Below are positions 1-5,890 of a DNA stretch of 6,062 bases, piece by piece. The DNA lies in assembly GCA_946404705.1 (NCBI GenBank), contig CAMJES010000141.1, forward strand, positions 1-6,062. Direction: 5' to 3'. Under the pieces are notes generated by a model. It saw nothing but the letters and a program-made list of their open reading frames with translations. It was not told where the DNA came from and did not search any database. Within the stretch, counting starts at the first letter, position 1. Every line of letters starts with the position of its first letter. The DNA is from an uncultured Ruminococcus sp. (GTDB lineage: Bacteria > Bacillota > Clostridia > Oscillospirales > Ruminococcaceae). Both the position numbers and the translations under genes were made by a program.

Positions 1-48
1 AGATATCATAGCCGGTGACTGGAGTTCAGACGTGTGCTCTTCCGATCT
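1..48 (+). other. Illumina adapter left on the contig end (artefact)
   Basis: Positions 15-48 match the 34-base Illumina TruSeq Read 2 / multiplexing adapter exactly: they begin GTGACTGGAGTTC and end GCTCTTCCGATCT. Positions 1-4 (AGAT) fit the end of the P7 primer, and the ten bases between (5-14, ATCATAGCCG) fit a 10-base i7 index. An 8-base index would not leave the expected CGAGAT end before it. The adapter reads into the insert, so genomic sequence starts at 49. The match is to a known reagent sequence recalled from memory. Nothing biological should be inferred from these bases. Confidence 0.97.
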
Positions 49-49
49 T

Positions 50-151
50 TTACTTCTTTCGACCGTTCAGCCACTTGCGGACAGCTTCATAGATAAAGCT
101 TGCAACCACGCCCACCAAAACGGAAATAAGAAATGAATTGATTATATCCAC
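50..151 (-). CDS. Small hydrophobic single-pass membrane peptide (33 aa), possibly holin-like/type I toxin-like
   Basis: I read this short gene directly from the minus strand: GTG start at 151-149, 33 residues, TAA stop at 52-50. The peptide begins MDIINSFLISVLVGVV, runs as one hydrophobic stretch over about residues 3-21, and ends in a basic tail (RKWLNGRKK), the pattern of a one-helix membrane peptide with a positive cytoplasmic end. A strong ribosome-binding site (AAAGGAGGTGAT) lies 9 nt before the GTG, and a near-consensus promoter lies about 50 nt further upstream, so expression is well supported. Peptides of this form (M-D-x-I, hydrophobic helix, then K-W-L) are common hypothetical proteins in Clostridia, and some resemble the putative holin-like toxin family; that link is from memory and untested. 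No antisense antitoxin RNA is visible, but sequence past the stop is lost to the adapter. A membrane-associated regulatory peptide is an alternative. Confidence 0.72.
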   Translation of the reverse strand: MDIINSFLISVLVGVVASFIYEAVRKWLNGRKK

Positions 152-160
152 CGAATATCA

Positions 161-170
161 CCTCCTTTCC
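161..170 (-). promoter_or_regulatory. Ribosome-binding site of the small peptide gene
   Basis: On the minus strand this reads GGAAAGGAGG and continues TGATATTCG into the GTG start at 151. The match to the 16S anti-SD is about as long as it can be (AAGGAGGTGAT), and GGAGG is 9 nt from the start codon. This site decides the start: there is no better start codon nearby. Confidence 0.85.
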
Positions 171-204
171 ACAGTTAAGCGGATAGGAGCGGCAGCATAT
201 TTTT

Positions 205-233
205 ATTCTATCATGCGTGTCAAAAAATGTCAA
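205..233 (-). promoter_or_regulatory. Near-consensus sigma-A promoter for the small peptide gene
   Basis: On the minus strand there is a perfect -35 box TTGACA (228-233), a 17-bp spacer (211-227) and a -10 box TAGAAT (205-210) preceded by TGA, which gives an extended -10. Transcription should begin near 198, leaving a leader of about 47 nt before the GTG start. This is the best promoter in the window, which suggests the peptide is strongly expressed unless it is held in check by another factor or RNA. Confidence 0.85.
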
Positions 234-265
234 CAAAAACACCTCCGCATTTTGTGCGAAGGTGT
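234..265 (-). terminator. Intrinsic terminator downstream of fhs
   Basis: Positions 239-249 and 255-265 form an 11-bp stem with one C/A mismatch (245/259) and a 5-base loop (250-254). On the minus strand the stem is followed at once by TTTTTGTTG. It is about 77 bp past the fhs stop, in the right orientation. On the plus strand the same hairpin is followed by CAGTCTTTTT, so it could weakly stop transcription in both directions. Its T-run abuts the -35 box of the small peptide promoter. Confidence 0.75.
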
Positions 266-306
266 CAGTCTTTTTAAATATCCATTAATCGTGCAAATGC
301 GAAGCC

Positions 307-339
307 AATTCCGCATTACGCATTCCTAATTCCGCATTA
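307..339. repeat. Short tandem-like direct repeat (AATTCCGCATTA twice)
   Basis: AATTCCGCATTA occurs at 307-318 and again at 328-339, with a related CGCATTC between (319-325), directly downstream of the fhs stop. The minus-strand form (TAATGCGGAATT) resembles short AT-rich repeats often seen between genes in clostridial genomes. The resemblance is from memory. No function is claimed. Confidence 0.6.
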
Positions 340-341
340 AA

Positions 342-2012
342 TTAGAACAGTCCCGAAATATTTCCGCTGTTGTCGCAGTCTATTTTGAGAGCCGCAGGTG
401 CTTTCGGAAGTCCCGGCATTATCATTATATCGCCCGTGAGCGCAACAACAAAACCTGCTCCTGCGGAAAGCTTCAGATCTCTAACGGTAATGGTGAAGTT
501 CTCCGGCTTGCCAAGCTTGGTCGGGTCGTCCGACAGCGAATACTGCGTCTTTGCAACGCATACGGGTGTATTGCCAAAACCGAGAGCCTCGATCTCTTTG
601 AGTGCCTTTTCAGCCTGCGATGTGAACTGCACTCCGTCTGCACGGTATATCTCCTTTGCGATAATGCCGAGCTTTTCCTTTATCGAAAGTGTTTCGTCAT
701 AGAGACAATGGAAGTTGTTCTCTGCAGTTTCGATCGTGTCGCAAACCTTCTGCGCAAGGTCTGTGCCGCCCTCGCCGCCCTTTGCGAAAATCTCCGCAAG
801 CGAAACGGGGGTGTTCATCTCTGCGCAGACTTTTTTGATGACCTCAATCTCTGCGTCCGTATCGGTGTGGAAGCGGTTGATAGCAACAACAACCGGCAGA
901 CCGAATTTATGCATATTTTCAATATGTGTTTTAAGGTTTACAACGCCCTTTTCAAGCGCAGGAACGTTCTCTTCCGTAAGCTCGGTCTTGGGAACGCCGC
1001 CGTTGTATTTGAGCGCTCTTATCGTTGCAACGAGAACTACGCAGGAAGGCTTCAAGCCGCCGAATCTGCACTTGATATCGAAAAATTTCTCTGCGCCAAG
1101 GTCGGAGCCGAAGCCAGCTTCTGTGATAGCATAATCACCGAGTTTGAGCGCAAGCTTTGTAGCGCGGAGCGAATTACAGCCGTGAGCAATGTTTGCGAAC
1201 GGGCCGCCATGCATAATTGCAGGATTGTTTTCAAGAGTCTGAACAAGGTTAGGCTTGATAGCGTCCTTAAGAAGTGCAGTCATTGCGCCCTCTGCGCCGA
1301 GGTCGTGAGCATAAACGGGCTTTCCGTCATAAGTATAAGCAACAAGTATCTTGGAAAGGCGCTTTTTAAGGTCGTCAAGGTCGGACGCAAGACAGAGAAT
1401 AGCCATTACTTCCGAAGCAACGGTAATTCTGAAACCGTCCTGGCGAGGAATTCCGTTCACCTTACCGCCCATACCGATAACAACGTTTCGAAGCGCTCTG
1501 TCGTTCATATCAAGGCAGCGGTCGATCATAATTCTTCTCTGGTCGATACCGAGAACGTTGCCCTGCTGCATATGGTTATCGAGAAGAGCGCAGAGCAGAT
1601 TGTTTGCAGCCGTGATAGCGTGCATATCTCCGGTAAAATGGAGGTTGATATCTTCCATCGGAACGACCTGCGCATATCCGCCGCCTGCAGCGCCGCCCTT
1701 GATGCCGAAAACGGGGCCGAGCGAAGGTTCACGAAGCGCAAGGACAGCCTTTTTGCCTATCTTAGCCATTGCCTCGGTAAGTCCTACGGAAATTGTGGTC
1801 TTGCCCTCTCCTGCAGGAGTCGGGTTTATAGCTGTAACAAGGATAAGCTTACCGTCGGGATTGTTTTTTGTCTTTTCAAAAAGCTCCTCGGAAAGCTTTG
1901 CCTTATAGTGACCGTAGGGTTCAATTTCGTCCTCCGAGATCCCCAGCTTTGCTGCAACTTCAGAGATCTTAAGCATTTTTGCCTGCTGTGCAATTTCGAT
2001 ATCTGTAAGCAT
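342..2012 (-). CDS. fhs: Formate--tetrahydrofolate ligase (10-formyl-THF synthetase)
   Basis: A cytoplasmic enzyme joining formate to tetrahydrofolate with ATP to give 10-formyl-THF. It feeds purine and formyl-Met-tRNA synthesis, and the methyl branch of the Wood-Ljungdahl pathway where that exists. The 556-residue protein is full length for the bacterial family, which usually forms homotetramers. Visible signatures are the ATP P-loop TPAGEGKTT (residues 65-73), the family motif GIKGGAAGGGY (103-113) and the second family motif VATIRALKYNGG (328-339). The ATG at 2012 is chosen because GGAGGA (2021-2026) lies 8 nt upstream; the ATG at 2017 is out of frame. The stop is TAA at 344-342. It is separated from murA by that gene's terminator, so it is probably transcribed alone. 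No other Wood-Ljungdahl or folate gene is in view, so acetogenesis cannot be inferred. No frameshift or missing motif is seen. Confidence 0.98.
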   Translation of the reverse strand: MLTDIEIAQQAKMLKISEVAAKLGISEDEIEPYGHYKAKLSEELFEKTKNNPDGKLILVTAINPTPAGEGKTTISVGLTEAMAKIGKKAVLALREPSLGPVFGIKGGAAGGGYAQVVPMEDINLHFTGDMHAITAANNLLCALLDNHMQQGNVLGIDQRRIMIDRCLDMNDRALRNVVIGMGGKVNGIPRQDGFRITVASEVMAILCLASDLDDLKKRLSKILVAYTYDGKPVYAHDLGAEGAMTALLKDAIKPNLVQTLENNPAIMHGGPFANIAHGCNSLRATKLALKLGDYAITEAGFGSDLGAEKFFDIKCRFGGLKPSCVVLVATIRALKYNGGVPKTELTEENVPALEKGVVNLKTHIENMHKFGLPVVVAINRFHTDTDAEIEVIKKVCAEMNTPVSLAEIFAKGGEGGTDLAQKVCDTIETAENNFHCLYDETLSIKEKLGIIAKEIYRADGVQFTSQAEKALKEIEALGFGNTPVCVAKTQYSLSDDPTKLGKPENFTITVRDLKLSAGAGFVVALTGDIMIMPGLPKAPAALKIDCDNSGNISGLF

Positions 2013-2033
2013 ATCATTTATCCTCCGATTTTT

Positions 2034-2039
2034 ATTATA
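2034..2039 (-). promoter_or_regulatory. Possible -10 box for fhs
   Basis: A perfect TATAAT lies between the murA terminator and the fhs ribosome-binding site on the minus strand. No good -35 box is present at 16-18 bp; that region falls in the terminator T-run. Transcription from it would give a very short leader of about 20 nt. Because a strong terminator separates fhs from murA, some promoter must lie near here; this is the best candidate but is weakly supported. Confidence 0.4.
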
Positions 2040-2050
2040 GTATATGTATG

Positions 2051-2096
2051 AAATAAAAAAGCAGAATGACGGATAGTTTCACCCGTGGATTCTGCT
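2051..2096 (-). terminator. Intrinsic terminator downstream of murA
   Basis: A perfect 8-bp outer stem (AGCAGAAT at 2060-2067 with ATTCTGCT at 2089-2096) plus a 4-bp inner stem (2069-2072 with 2083-2086) and a 10-base loop. On the minus strand it is followed by TTTTTTATTT. It sits about 47 bp past the murA stop and should separate murA from fhs. Confidence 0.88.
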
Positions 2097-2142
2097 CTGA
2101 ACGCTGATGCTGATTTGGAGATAATGCAAAGCCGTTTTCTCC

Positions 2143-3429
2143 TTAAAGTGCGACCTTTCTCACCGATGTTCCGGGGAATGATCTCTTTTCAATATCCGCA
2201 CCGAGCTTGCGGAGCTTTTCTTCAAAGCATTCATAGCCGCGCTCAATGTGGTAGATATCCTCTATCTCGGTCACGCCCTTTGCGGCAAGTCCTGCGATAA
2301 CGAGCGCTGCACCTGCTCGAAGGTCGGGAGCCGTAACGGGAGCGCCCATAAGCGAGCCTACTCCCTCGATAACTGCAACTTTACCGTCAACAGAGATGTT
2401 TGCACCCATTCTTCGTAACTCGTCAACATAGCGGAAGCGGTTGTCGAATATACCCTCGGTCACGATGCTCGTTCCCTCTGCAAGGCAGAGCAGAGTTGAT
2501 ATCTGCGGCTGCATATCTGTCGGGAAGCCGGGGTGCGGCATTGTCTTTATACTTGTCTTAACGAGAGGGCCGTCAACCGAAATTCTTACCGCGTCGTCAA
2601 ATTCTTCAACGGTAACGCCTATCTTTTCAAGCTTTGCCGTAATGCTTTCAAGGTGCTTGGGGATAACGTTCTTTACAAGCACATTTCCCCTTGTAGCGGC
2701 AGCGGCTATCATAAATGTTCCTGCTTCTATCTGGTCGGGAATGATAGCGTAAGTCGCGCCCTTAAGCTTCTTTACGCCTCTTATCTTGATAACGTCCGTT
2801 CCTGCGCCCATAATATCTGCGCCCATTGAGTTGAGGAAGTTCGCAAGGTCAACTATATGGGGTTCCTTTGCGGCGTTTTCTATAATTGTCATGCCTGTTG
2901 CTTTTACAGCTGCAAGCATTGTATTTATCGTAGCTCCGACAGTCACCATATCGAAATAGATCTGCGAACCGATAAGGCTGTCGGCGTGAATATCTATCAT
3001 ACCGTGGTCAAGGGTACATTCCGTACCGAGCGCGGTAAAAGCTTTAAGGTGCTGGTCGATAGGACGGTCGCCGAGGTAACAGCCGCCCGGCATTGCAACT
3101 CTTGCGCGCTTGAATTTGCCGAGGAGCGTTCCGAGGAAGTAGTAGGAAGCTCTCATGTGCTTTGCCATTTCGTAAGGAACGATAGGCTCTGTTATACCCG
3201 TTGCGTCAATGCGCACGGTGTTTTTGTCAAGGAACTTAACGTCTGCGCCCATTTCGATAAGTATGCGCAGGCTGATGGAAACATCGCTTATCTGCGGAAC
3301 GTTTTCCAGTATACACGGCTCATCCGAGAGGATAACGGCAGGGATAATAGCAACAGCAGCGTTCTTTGCGCCGCTTATCTCGACCTCTCCGGTAAGGGTT
3401 CTTCCGCCCTTTATTACAAACTTCTCCAA
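2143..3429 (-). CDS. murA: UDP-N-acetylglucosamine 1-carboxyvinyltransferase (MurA)
   Basis: The cytoplasmic enzyme for the first committed step of peptidoglycan synthesis: it moves enolpyruvate from phosphoenolpyruvate to UDP-GlcNAc. The 428-residue protein is of normal length. The key residues are present: Lys22-Asn23 (AKNAA), the catalytic loop PGGCYLGDRP with Cys117 (equivalent to Cys115 of E. coli) and Arg122, the general base Asp305 in GFPTDMQ, and Arg397 in HIERGYE. A Cys at this position is the fosfomycin-sensitive form; the resistant form carries Asp. The start is TTG at 3429-3427. An in-frame TAA at 3447-3445 excludes anything longer, the ATG at 3445-3443 is out of frame, and GGGAGAG (3437-3443) is well spaced. 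Many Gram-positives carry two paralogues (murAA and murAB); I cannot tell which this is. It has its own promoter and terminator, so it is probably monocistronic. Confidence 0.98.
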   Translation of the reverse strand: MEKFVIKGGRTLTGEVEISGAKNAAVAIIPAVILSDEPCILENVPQISDVSISLRILIEMGADVKFLDKNTVRIDATGITEPIVPYEMAKHMRASYYFLGTLLGKFKRARVAMPGGCYLGDRPIDQHLKAFTALGTECTLDHGMIDIHADSLIGSQIYFDMVTVGATINTMLAAVKATGMTIIENAAKEPHIVDLANFLNSMGADIMGAGTDVIKIRGVKKLKGATYAIIPDQIEAGTFMIAAAATRGNVLVKNVIPKHLESITAKLEKIGVTVEEFDDAVRISVDGPLVKTSIKTMPHPGFPTDMQPQISTLLCLAEGTSIVTEGIFDNRFRYVDELRRMGANISVDGKVAVIEGVGSLMGAPVTAPDLRAGAALVIAGLAAKGVTEIEDIYHIERGYECFEEKLRKLGADIEKRSFPGTSVRKVAL

Positions 3430-3436
3430 GTTTTTT

Positions 3437-3443
3437 CTCTCCC
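3437..3443 (-). promoter_or_regulatory. Ribosome-binding site that fixes the murA TTG start
   Basis: The minus strand reads GGGAGAG, then AAAAAAC, then TTG; the GGAG core is about 9 nt from the start. With the in-frame TAA at 3447-3445 just upstream and no nearby ATG or GTG in frame, this site supports TTG as the real start codon. Confidence 0.75.
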
Positions 3444-3471
3444 ATTAAAACGAATATATAAAACCGAACGG

Positions 3472-3489
3472 ATAATGGCTTATCCGCAC
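3472..3489 (-). promoter_or_regulatory. Hairpin in the murA leader
   Basis: On the minus strand CGGATAA and TTATCCG form a perfect 7-bp stem with a 4-base loop (GCCA), about 45 nt before the murA start. It is followed by TTCGGTTTTATATATTCG, which is not a clean T-run, so it is more likely a leader structure than a terminator, although weak attenuation is possible. I do not recognise a riboswitch class. Function unknown. Confidence 0.4.
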
Positions 3490-3557
3490 GAAGAAAAAAT
3501 CAATAAACTAAGTATGAACGGTGCAGAGCAGCAAAAGCCGCTTACACGCCAATGTTT

Positions 3558-3566
3558 ATTATAACA
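3558..3566 (-). promoter_or_regulatory. Extended -10 promoter for murA
   Basis: The minus strand reads TGTTATAAT, a perfect extended -10 element (TGn then TATAAT). The -35 region is weak (TTTTAA at 17 bp), as is common for extended -10 promoters. The predicted transcript start is near 3551, giving a leader of about 120 nt before the TTG start, unusually long compared with the 26-47 nt leaders of the two other well-supported promoters here. Confidence 0.75.
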
Positions 3567-3692
3567 CAATCGACAGCAAATTAAAAGACTTTTTTCATAT
3601 TTTTTATTACAGATTTTTAGTCCTTTCTGCCCATATAAATGTTAATATCCGCCAAAATGAGGATAAAATCAGGAAAAATTCGGTAAAACGCG

Positions 3693-5588
3693 TTATCTTC
3701 TGACAGTTTTTCTTATAAGTTTAACGCTGTACATATTTTTATCCGCCGCTTTTATCATATCCTCCATTGTGACCAGACTGCTGACCGGAACAGTCGTATA
3801 TCCGCAGCTGCAGCCGACTTTATACGGAAGTCCCGACATCTCGTTATACCGCGAAAGATAGCTGTCGACCTTTTCGATGCACTTTGCAGCCTCGTCTTCA
3901 CTATCGCTGTGGAAAACCACGCAGAATTCATCTCCGCCCGTGCGCGCGCATACAGCGTCCTCGGGCATGGAATTTTTTATCGCGTTTGCGGTTACAATAA
4001 TGGCGTTGTCGCCGCCCTCGTGACCGTAAGTGTCGTTTATCGGTTTAAGTCCGTCAACATCGGCGCATACAATGCTTACAAATCCGCTTTGGGATTTGAA
4101 AATGGACGGTGCAAACGCGTTAAGTCCGCGTCTGTTGAATATTCCGGTGAGCGGATCGGTCATATTTATGTTGCGCAGCTCGTCTGCAATGCACTGCAGC
4201 TCCTTGTTCATATAAAACGTTCCTGCGTTGTTTGAAATGTTCATAGCCCAAGTGAGGAAAAGCTCGCCGAAGCCTTCGACTTTCATCGGGCTGAAAGCAA
4301 AATATCCCAAAAAGCAGTTGCGGAAATATATCGGCACAAACGCCATAAAAGCCGCTTTCTCCCTGCCGAAAAGCTGCTTCGGGATAAGCTCCTTTACAGG
4401 GAATACCGTTCCTGCAGGGATATCATGTCCGAAAGTCAGCATTGAAACGGCATTTTGGCCAAGCCCCATAAATCCCGTCTTCTGACGGAAATTGGTTTTT
4501 CCGTTTTCCACATTCTCGCAAACGCAGATATAAAGCTCCAGCAGTCCGAAAAACGCCGCAAGTGTTTCCGTACTTTTGAACAGAGCCGCAGAAGTATCCG
4601 CTTCGGAAAACTTCGTGTTCATCTCGACCACGCGGTAGTCAAACTCGTGGATATGGTTGCGCTCATCGTAAAATTTGTTATAGAAAGAGTTCTCTTCCTT
4701 ATCTGACTTGCAGCCGCAGGATTCGTTGATGATAAGCTCCGCTTCGACCTCTGCAATCTCAGGGACGTCCTCTCCGCTCCATACCCTTTCAAGAATGCGG
4801 ACAGCCTCCCTTCCTGCTTTCAGAAACGCACGGCGGACGCTTGTAACAGTCGGCTGATATTTTTCGCAGTCAACAATGCCATCAAAGCCTGTCACGGCAA
4901 TATCCTCGGGTATTCTCAGACCCTTTGCCTTTATCTCGTCCATGCAGAAGAAAGCCATCGTATCGCTTGCGCAGACGATAGCCTCGGGTATATCGCCCGA
5001 TTCAAGGAACTCGCGTGTGCATTCGCCTGCCTTTTTCCAGAAGTTGCCGTATGCAACACGCTTTTCATCGTAAGGTATATTATGCTCTGCAAGAGCCTTT
5101 TTATATGCAGCAAGGCGCTCCTCGGTCTGGAAATTGCCGGGGAAACCGCCGATAAAGTTTATCTTTGTAAGTCCGTGTTCTTCGATAAGATGATGCACAA
5201 CAAGCTCCATTGCCGTCTTGTCGCTTAAGAAAACATTGTATTGAAGCTTGTTCTCGGGATCGTTCACATTTACAATAGGAACGTTATGCTCTGCCGCTTT
5301 TTCGGCTATGACGTTTGTAATATCCCTGCTTATCATCGAGTCGCCGAGAATGATTATGCCGTCAAGAACATCGTAATTGATAAGGTTATATATCTCGACT
5401 TCCCCGAGCATAACATTTTCGGGCATTATCCTGTCAGAGCCGAGTTCGGGTCTTGTCATAAGATTGGAGAAAACGAGCAGATCGATATCATCAGCGGCGC
5501 ATTGCTCGCGAACGCCCTCGACCACCTTGCTTTCGTATTCCCAGTTATAGCTTGTAACGCAGACAGCCACAGCCTTTCTCTTTTTCAC
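3693..5588 (-). CDS. LacI-type ligand-binding sensor fused to a GGDEF diguanylate cyclase
   Basis: A 631-residue soluble protein predicted to make cyclic di-GMP from two GTP. Residues about 5-290 are a LacI/GalR-type periplasmic-binding fold: the first strand AVAVCVTSYNWEYES, IPEAIVCASDTMAF (200-213), IPEDIAVTGFDG (226-237), and the ESCGC end (289-293) typical of such sensors. There is no helix-turn-helix, signal peptide or membrane helix, so the ligand should be cytoplasmic, perhaps a sugar. Residues about 300-470 are an unassigned, perhaps GAF-like, linker region. The GGDEF domain (about 475-625) has the entry motif TDPLTGIFNRRG, metal- and substrate-binding DVDGLKPINDTYGHEGGD (510-527) and an intact GGDEF (551-555). 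The RxxD inhibitory site is missing: SMPED stands where it should be. The start is GTG at 5588-5586, with GGAGG 7 nt upstream. It is transcribed from its own promoter. Activity and ligand are inferred. Confidence 0.92.
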   Translation of the reverse strand: MKKRKAVAVCVTSYNWEYESKVVEGVREQCAADDIDLLVFSNLMTRPELGSDRIMPENVMLGEVEIYNLINYDVLDGIIILGDSMISRDITNVIAEKAAEHNVPIVNVNDPENKLQYNVFLSDKTAMELVVHHLIEEHGLTKINFIGGFPGNFQTEERLAAYKKALAEHNIPYDEKRVAYGNFWKKAGECTREFLESGDIPEAIVCASDTMAFFCMDEIKAKGLRIPEDIAVTGFDGIVDCEKYQPTVTSVRRAFLKAGREAVRILERVWSGEDVPEIAEVEAELIINESCGCKSDKEENSFYNKFYDERNHIHEFDYRVVEMNTKFSEADTSAALFKSTETLAAFFGLLELYICVCENVENGKTNFRQKTGFMGLGQNAVSMLTFGHDIPAGTVFPVKELIPKQLFGREKAAFMAFVPIYFRNCFLGYFAFSPMKVEGFGELFLTWAMNISNNAGTFYMNKELQCIADELRNINMTDPLTGIFNRRGLNAFAPSIFKSQSGFVSIVCADVDGLKPINDTYGHEGGDNAIIVTANAIKNSMPEDAVCARTGGDEFCVVFHSDSEDEAAKCIEKVDSYLSRYNEMSGLPYKVGCSCGYTTVPVSSLVTMEDMIKAADKNMYSVKLIRKTVRR

Positions 5589-5595
5589 AAAACCA

Positions 5596-5600
5596 CCTCC
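5596..5600 (-). promoter_or_regulatory. Ribosome-binding site fixing the GTG start of the sensor-cyclase
   Basis: The minus strand reads GGAGG, then TGGTTTT, then GTG: a 7-nt spacing from a full core motif. This supports the GTG at 5588 as the start. Confidence 0.82.
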
Positions 5601-5620
5601 GGCGACTGTATATTTATCAT

Positions 5621-5649
5621 ATTATATCATAAGCGCCCCCGAAAATCAA
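5621..5649 (-). promoter_or_regulatory. Strong promoter of the sensor-cyclase gene
   Basis: On the minus strand: -35 TTGATT (5644-5649), a 17-bp spacer (5627-5643) and a perfect -10 TATAAT (5621-5626) preceded by TGA, giving an extended -10. Transcription should start near 5614, leaving about 26 nt of leader. The spacer holds a GGGGGCGC run, unusual in this AT-rich stretch. Confidence 0.82.
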
Positions 5650-5746
5650 CAATTTTTAGTCAATATTTACCTTTTTTCTATATTTTTTTCAAACTCATCT
5701 GCAAAAATTACCGATTATTCGAAACAATTTATTCGGAGGTTACCTA

Positions 5747-5848
5747 ATACTAATCCTCGATAAAAGCGTAGACAAAAAATTGGCGCAAAATCCATATATG
5801 CGAAATTTTGCTTGATTTTTTGTACACTTTTTAATCGGGGATTAGTAT
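5747..5848. repeat. 102-bp imperfect palindrome, MITE-like element
   Basis: The outer arms ATACTAATCCTCGAT (5747-5761) and ATCGGGGATTAGTAT (5834-5848) are inverted repeats with one mismatch out of 15. The same register continues inward: ACAAAAAAT (5772-5780) pairs with ATTTTTTGT (5815-5823), and near the centre GCAAAAT (5785-5791) pairs with ATTTTGC (5805-5811), shifted by one base. The ends can be read as CTAATCC/GGATTAG flanked by TA on both sides, the target duplication of IS630/Tc1-mariner elements, but because the ends are themselves palindromic this is not decisive. No transposase is present, so if mobile it would be non-autonomous. It lies just upstream of the sensor-cyclase promoter. 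Confidence 0.65.
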
Positions 5849-5850
5849 AA

Positions 5851-5890
5851 AAAGGAAAACAAACTGAGCCGAGGAAAAAGCTCCTCGGCT
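5851..5890 (-). terminator. Probable intrinsic terminator of a transcript entering from the right
   Basis: AGCCGAGGA (5867-5875) and TCCTCGGCT (5882-5890) form a perfect 9-bp GC-rich stem with a 6-base loop. On the minus strand it is followed by CAG and then TTTGTTTTCCTTTTT, a broken T-run. There is no T-run on the plus side. It would end a minus-strand transcript whose gene or RNA begins at or beyond the window's right edge. Confidence 0.55.

Noticed and set aside
138..329. A 63-codon open frame on the plus strand
   Set aside because: It crosses the peptide gene's ribosome-binding site, promoter and the fhs terminator on the other strand. It has no ribosome-binding site of its own and looks like chance.
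708..2051. A 447-codon open frame on the plus strand opposite fhs
   Set aside because: It lies antisense to an unambiguous fhs gene, its product is Cys/Arg/Ser-rich with no recognisable motif, and no ribosome-binding site precedes it. It is a codon-bias shadow.
2857..3564. A 235-codon open frame on the plus strand opposite murA
   Set aside because: Antisense to a complete murA with all catalytic residues; its translation has no known motif and runs past the murA promoter.
3567..3692. Possible terminator after the sensor-cyclase
   Set aside because: Only weak pairings were found (TATCC/GGATA near 3646-3666; AAAGGACT/AGTCTTTT with a loop of about 29 bases). Neither is followed by a convincing stem-adjacent T-run.
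5241..5747. A 168-codon open frame on the plus strand
   Set aside because: It is antisense to the start of the sensor-cyclase and its promoter, and no domain is recognisable.
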